Made by a program: the position numbers and the translations under genes. The notes under the pieces are model-generated. The model was not told where the DNA came from, ran no database searches, and was given only the letters and a program-made list of their open reading frames with translations. A DNA stretch of 64,000 nucleotides from Omphiscola glabra (taxonomy: Eukaryota > Mollusca > Gastropoda > Lymnaeidae). Of this stretch, positions 59,709 through 64,000 are shown piece by piece (the first letter of the stretch is position 1; every line of letters begins with the position of its first letter). The stretch covers positions 13,708,307 through 13,772,306 of the forward strand of contig OZ024809.1 of the NCBI GenBank assembly GCA_964017045.1, given 5' to 3'.

Positions 59709-60336
59709 TCAGTGTTTCGGTTCCCTTGCCAGTTCATCAGTGTTTCGGCTCCCTTGCCAATTCATCAGTGTTTCGGCTCCCTTGCCAATTCATCAGTGTT
59801 TCGGCTCCCTTGCCAATTCATCAGTGTTTCGGCTCCCTTGCCAATTCATCAGTGTTTCGGCTCCCTTGCCAATTCATCAGTGTTTTGGCTCCCTTGCCAA
59901 TTCATCAGTGTTTCGGCTCCCTTGCCAATTCATCAGTGTTTCGGCTCCCTTGCCAATTCATCAGTGTTTCGGCTCCCTTGCCAATTCATCAGTGTTTCGG
60001 CTCCCTTGCCAATTCATCAGTGTTTCGGCTCCCTTGCCAATTCATCAGTGTTTCGGCTCCCTTGCCAATTCATCAGTGTTTCGGCTCCCTTGCCAATTCA
60101 TCAGTGTTTCGGCTCCCTTGCCAATTCATCAGTGTTTCGGCTCCCTTGCCAATTCATCAGTGTTTCGGCTCCCTTGCCAATTCATCAGTGTTTCGGCTCC
60201 CTTGCCAATTCATCAGTGTTTCGGCTCCCTTGCCAATTCATCAGTGTTTCGGCTCCCTTGCCAGTTCATCATTGTTTCGGCTCCCTTGCCAATTCATCAT
60301 TGTTTCGGTTCCCTTGCCAGTTCATCAGTGTTTCAG
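59709..60336. repeat. 28-bp minisatellite, about 22 copies, starting at the TLR-C stop codon
   Basis: The unit TCAGTGTTTCGGCTCCCTTG plus CCAATTCA repeats with almost no variation. On the minus strand each unit reads GAAACACTGATGAATTGGC. The end of the TLR-C coding exon reads CTGAAACACTGATGAACTGG, where TGA is the stop. The array therefore overlaps the coding end by about a dozen bases and looks like an amplification of the stop-codon region. Frames of 245-285 codons on the plus strand are repeat translations. Confidence 0.95.
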
Positions 60337-60525
60337 GTCGCTCGCCACCTTGTCCCAAAATAGCTTCGCCCGCATCTCTCCTTCTCCGTCTTGTGGGTAC
60401 AGAATGTACGTGTTGCTCCGTATGTGGTACAGCAAGTCTGTACCCAGTTCGTTGTTAGGAATGGATTCTTTTAGCAAGAAAACGAGCACGGGCCTCCCAG
60501 TGTGGACGGACTCCATGTTGGCCAT
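60325..60525 (-). CDS. TLR-C exon 4: end of TIR domain (box 3)
   Basis: Last coding exon of TLR-C, 66 codons plus TGA, after a CAG acceptor in phase 0. It starts MANMESVHTGRPVLVFLLKE, nearly identical to TLR-B. Box 3 is FWDKV, followed by ASDLKH and the stop. The stop codon lies within the first unit of the 28-bp minisatellite that fills the 3' flank. The exon is intact, and its ending agrees in length with that of TLR-A. Confidence 0.93.
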   Translation of the reverse strand: MANMESVHTGRPVLVFLLKESIPNNELGTDLLYHIRSNTYILYPQDGEGEMRAKLFWDKVASDLKH

Positions 60526-60879
60526 CTGGAATTCAGGTAAAGGTAATAAATTATTACAATGTGGTACGTGTGCCAGCGTTTAAAATTTGAAGCCAACATT
60601 GCAGGAGTTGAAACACGTTCTGGGAGGCTATACAAATACCTAAATACCTGCTTGACCAGGGATTTGCATGATGATTGTAAGGTTAATCATTTTCATTTAT
60701 CTAGCACAGCGGTTCGGAACCATTTTAGTTCCGCGAACCAGTGGCGCAGTAAGGGGGGGGAGGGCGGATGGGTGGTCCGCCCCGGGTGACACTTCTATAA
60801 AGAGGGGGGGGGGCATTTTCTGTTTCGGTCAAATGTTGTGTTCCTTGACCATTGGAGAACAGCTGCTGCACTGCCACCA

Positions 60880-61035
60880 TGTTCCACGGTACTGCATACA
60901 GCCACGGTACTGCATACAACTACTGTATTGCATACAACCACGGTACTGCATACAACATGGTACTACATACAACCACGGTACTGCTTACAGCCACAGTACT
61001 GAGTACAGACATGGCACTACATGCAACCACAGTAG
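60880..61035. repeat. 18-bp tandem repeat, about 8-9 copies (TLR-C intron 3)
   Basis: The unit CCACGGTACTGCATACAA with point variation. It lies in TLR-C intron 3 (60526-61490). The rest of that intron contains G-rich and GCGTAGCTAGG-type sequence (60.73-60.81 and 61.30-61.39 kb) that looks like decayed interspersed repeat. Confidence 0.88.
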
Positions 61036-61490
61036 TTTTAGCTATGTGAGTAAAAATAGTTCGTTCTTTAATGTTATTATGCGTACGCTAGATAGATATA
61101 AACAAGTATCTGTTGCTGTATTATTTTGAAGAAAACAAACTCTGCTGAGACAATGCTTAATTAAAGAATAGGGACATTTTTCCAATAAGAATTCTTTTCA
61201 AACTTAAAAGATGGACATTCGGGAATGTATGCAAACAATGGAAAAAAAAATATTTCCCCACTTCGTCTAACAAAACAAAAATCTGTATTAACTGTAGTAA
61301 AATCAATTGCGTAGCTAGGTCTGGTGCCGCCCTGAGTGGGTCAAGAAAAAAACTCCGCAATCGTCCGAAAATGCCCCCCCCCCCCATTCCTTACTTAGAA
61401 TAAATACCGCCAGGGACGAACCGCGCCCACCATAACCCGCCTTACCACGCCGCTGAGTAGAATTGTCCCTGAACTTGGTTGGTAAACTAC

Positions 61491-61654
61491 CTGTAGCTCA
61501 TAATTACACCAGGTGCTGGCCAACAGGTTCCGTGTGAGAACCACTAGCGTCTTCCGGCTCTCCTTGACGGCCGTCACGATGTTGGAAGCGATGAAATCTC
61601 CCGCCACGAAGTCTCGTCCGTGGACGTGAAGTCTCAGCCCACGGGCAGATAACT
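61491..61654 (-). CDS. TLR-C exon 3: TIR domain with box 2 / BB loop
   Basis: This 164-bp exon lies between a TTCCCAG acceptor (phase 1) and a CAG|GTAGTT donor (phase 0). It encodes ELSARGLRLHVHGRDFVAGD, then a segment with ASNIVTAVKESRKTLVVLT, ending ASTWCNYELQ. Box 2 reads RDFVAG as in TLR-B, with alanine in place of the BB-loop proline. Most differences from the TLR-B exon are synonymous or conservative, which fits a recent duplication under constraint or gene conversion. Confidence 0.93.
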
Positions 61655-62345
61655 CTGGGAATAGACAAATTATTGTTTTTGAAACTCGGGCAAGAGAACC
61701 CCATTTGCCAAACCTGGAACGATGAAATCGCCTAAGCTGAACTTTTTTTTATTTTTCTAAAGGATAAAATGCCGACGCCGATAACTCTAGGCTTTAACTA
61801 CATTAGTAATAAAATCCATATGTGTGCTCCCCTTGTCCCCCTGATTCCTTAGCGTGGAGCCTTGCGCCTCATTAGAATTTTGGAACATATAAAACCGTTT
61901 AACTGCGTATAGACCGCCATTTTAAATTTTCAGAATATATTTCAGTGGGAAATATTTTAAACAAACTATTTTTGAGGTGTGTTACTGTAACAATTTACTG
62001 AAAACAAGTTTTCGCTTTCACAAAATGCGCATTTTACATGAAGTTACTTGAATGAGTTCGCAGTGTGCTTACACTTCGCACAAGCCCAGTAAAATAAGTT
62101 AAAACACATTTGGACTCTTCGGATAGATGAAAGGGATCATCCTCATTCTCGGACGGCGGCCCGTCAAAGAAAACTTCATGCATCCGTCTGCAAAGCCACA
62201 CTCCATCGAGTAACCACCCAGATATTCTTATAATTTGGCATGTCAGTGACATGACATCAACACCGTGATCAATCCGTTAGAGAAAGATCTCTGTTAATTC
62301 AATTTGCCACAAAGAATTCCACAGTATAAAAACATCATAAGTTAC
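61655..62345. other. TLR-C intron 2
   Basis: Intronic and AT-rich, with no tandem repeat. A minus-strand frame at 62034-62252 (72 codons) shows no known domain and is not flanked by clear splice sites in the TIR frame; I do not call it. Confidence 0.6.
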
Positions 62346-62497
62346 CTGGCGAGATGTCATTGACGACGAAATCCTCGTCTTTCACCGAGTATGAAATGAA
62401 GACGTCGTACCTAAAGCTGTCTGTGTCACGTGACGCATGTCTGTCCTTGAGCTTGATGTGCGCGGCATAGTAGAAGTACCGGATCTTCCACCGGTAC
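62346..62497 (-). CDS. TLR-C exon 2: start of TIR domain (box 1)
   Basis: This 152-bp exon lies between a TCACCAG acceptor and a CCAG|GTAACT donor, with phases 2 and 1. It encodes YRWKIRYFYYAAHIKLKD and box 1, YDVFISYSVKDEDFVVND. It is the third member of the 152-bp exon family and closest to TLR-B. Confidence 0.94.
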
Positions 62498-63171
62498 CTG
62501 GTGAGGGAGTGGGGTGGAATCAGAGCATACATTCAAAAGTGCAAATATTGAAAGCCTTTTTAGAATGATGTAACCTTGCAAACTCAATTCAAAATCTACA
62601 TTTTGGATCTCAGTTCATCTTCCGAACTAGCTCTGTACAATTATTGGGAAACTAGCCAGGCACCTTATCATTTAAGTTATTTTTTTGTGTTGGCTTAAAA
62701 CACTAAAATTTACAAAAGTTATCAAGGTATATAGGCATTTAGAATTATAATAACTGAAATATATACGGTTTCCGGCAAAAAAAAATGTCTTTAACTTCTT
62801 TTAGTAATCCATTTCTTTCATTTAATAAAGATCCTAGGAATTTGAATTGATTTACTTTTTCAAAAGTGGAATTTCTATTTCAGTGCTTTCATCTTTCTGT
62901 TCTTATTCTCATCATAGTTATGTGTTTTTTTTTTGGTTGTTAACTTCCAGTCCTGCTTGTAATGATGCGTCTTCCAATTCAATAAAAGCTTTTGATACTT
63001 TTCCCTAGCAGCGCTTTGTTATCCGCATATGCAAGATTATTGTTCTCACCTGTATGATGTATCAAAAGTTATTACAAAGTCACCCGTCTATATACTATGC
63101 CAAAGAGACTGTTAGAAAGCGTCACTCAAATTCAAGGTCGTGACCTGAGTTCATGGAAAACATTTGCTAGG

Positions 63172-63515
63172 GCACGTACAAGATGGCATGGCAGAATCAC
63201 TGTCGGAGTACAAGCTGGCGTGGCAGAATCACTGTCGGAGTACAAGCTGGCGTGGCAGAATCACTGTCGGAGTACAATCTGTCGTGGCCGACTCACCGTC
63301 GGAGTGCGCAAGCTGGCATGGCAGACTCATTGTCGGAGTACAAACTTGCGTGGCAGACTCACTGTCAAAGTACAAGCTATAGCGTGGCAGATTAATTGTC
63401 GGATTACAAGCTGGCATGACAGATTCACTGTCGGAGTACAAGCTGGCGTGGCAGACTCACTGTCGGACTACAAACTTGCGTGGCAGAATAACTGTAGGAA
63501 TGTGCAAGTTGGCGT
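63172..63515. repeat. 32-bp minisatellite, about 10-11 copies (TLR-C intron 1)
   Basis: The unit AGTACAAGCTGGCGTGGCAG, then AATCACTGTCGG, with copies such as CAGACTCACTGTCGG. It lies in TLR-C intron 1 (62498-63802). Confidence 0.93.
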
Positions 63516-63544
63516 CATGTCAACCTTTAAAATGTCATATCGAT

Positions 63545-63745
63545 CTCCTTAAAACTTCATACCGACCTTATTAAAACGTCTATTCAACCTTATCATAACG
63601 TCATATCAACCTCATTAAAACGTCATATCAACATCATAAAAACGTCATATCGACCTTTTTAAAACGTCATAACAACCTTATTAAAACGCCATATCAAACT
63701 TATTAAAAGCGTCTCTGTACACCAAATCAACATTATATAAACGTC
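63545..63745. repeat. about 22-bp tandem repeat, about 8 copies (TLR-C intron 1)
   Basis: The unit ACCTTATTAAAACGTCATAT plus CA, with substitutions. It follows the 32-bp array directly and ends about 60 bp from the exon. Confidence 0.88.
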
Positions 63746-63802
63746 ACTCACCTCTACCTATAATTTATCCTTCTATATCAGAAGTATGAAAAAATACCTC
63801 AC

Positions 63803-64000
63803 CTAAACAAAATACCTGCAACAACGAATCCCAGCATGCCCAAAGTGGCCGCCAGGACGGCCATAAACACGGGGACATTTTGGGCACAGGTTCTGTTCAA
63901 CATCATCAGGGTCTCGGCGTACGAGTCATTGATCACCTTGTAAAAATCACCGGGATATTTACACAGGTAGTTGGTGAAACGTGGGTCAAACGCCCTGGAG
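63803..64000 (-). CDS. TLR-C exon 1 (partial): end of LRR C-terminal cap and transmembrane segment
   Basis: This exon continues beyond the window. The visible 198 bp encode the second half of a C-terminal LRR cap (FTNYLCKYPGDFYKV, then LNRTC) and a transmembrane helix (FMAVLAATLGMLGFVVAGIL). It ends F-(R) at the donor TTTAG|GTGAGG in phase 2. This matches TLR-B (YMCKYPD, NRTC, VVAGILYR) closely. The LRR ectodomain and start codon are outside the window, so I cannot say whether the gene is intact upstream. Confidence 0.9.

Noticed and set aside
59626..60583. Overlapping plus-strand frames of 245-285 codons
   Set aside because: They translate the 28-bp minisatellite in three frames and then run antisense through TLR-C exon 4.
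60705..60745. Second hAT terminus (CAGCGGTTCGGAACC)
   Set aside because: It departs from the usual TTCTCAACC terminus, and no transposase fragment, partner repeat or target duplication is visible.
62034..62252. 72-codon minus-strand frame in TLR-C intron 2 as an extra exon
   Set aside because: The TIR domain is already contiguous across the flanking 152- and 164-bp exons, and TLR-A and TLR-B have no counterpart.

Overview
This is a eukaryotic, almost certainly metazoan, genomic window. The supporting features are split genes with GT-AG introns, AATAAA poly(A) signals, Toll-like receptor (TLR) genes, an extreme load of tandem repeats, and fragments of hAT-like and Helitron-like transposons. 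The TLR type (one C-terminal LRR cysteine cluster, one transmembrane helix, TIR domain split over three exons) and the repeat style fit a lophotrochozoan, most likely a mollusc. The species assignment is inference; no taxonomic marker is present.

Region 1 (1-29.4 kb) has no credible gene. It holds a 34-bp and a 91-bp minisatellite, then about 1.3 kb of AT-rich sequence. Next comes a G-rich satellite block (2.7-6.0 kb, with a 941-bp duplication) bracketed by ACC-rich arrays, and a 19-bp array. After that, about 22 kb of one AT-rich satellite superfamily runs from about 6.7 to 29.4 kb. Its core (about 11.2-28.9 kb) is a highly homogeneous 66-bp dimer (two 33-bp halves) with nested higher-order repeats. 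Because 66 is a multiple of 3 and the unit lacks stops in most frames, it produces reading frames up to about 3,000 codons; these are artefacts.

Region 2 (32-64 kb) is a cluster of three TLR genes, all on the minus strand. TLR-A (32148-39764) is complete: four coding exons and 909 residues. TLR-B (44485-55748) has the same four-exon layout, but several frame disruptions lie within about 400 bp of the N-terminal LRR coding sequence. TLR-C (60325 to beyond 64000) has its three TIR exons plus the end of the ectodomain exon; the rest lies outside the window. The two internal TIR exons are 152 and 164 bp in every copy and the intron phases (2, 1, 0) are shared, so the genes arose by tandem duplication. 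B and C are closer to each other than to A. All three would be membrane receptors signalling through a cytoplasmic TIR domain, and all lack the usual BB-loop proline.

Most TLR introns and flanks carry a minisatellite of different sequence (unit lengths 18-56 bp). One array begins exactly at the stop codon of TLR-C and seems to derive from that coding end. TLR-B intron 2 holds a probable Helentron-like element with an internal 340-bp satellite, and TLR-A intron 1 holds a hAT transposase fragment. Outside the TLR exons and the transposase remnant I found no protein-coding gene, no tRNA or rRNA gene and no CRISPR array.
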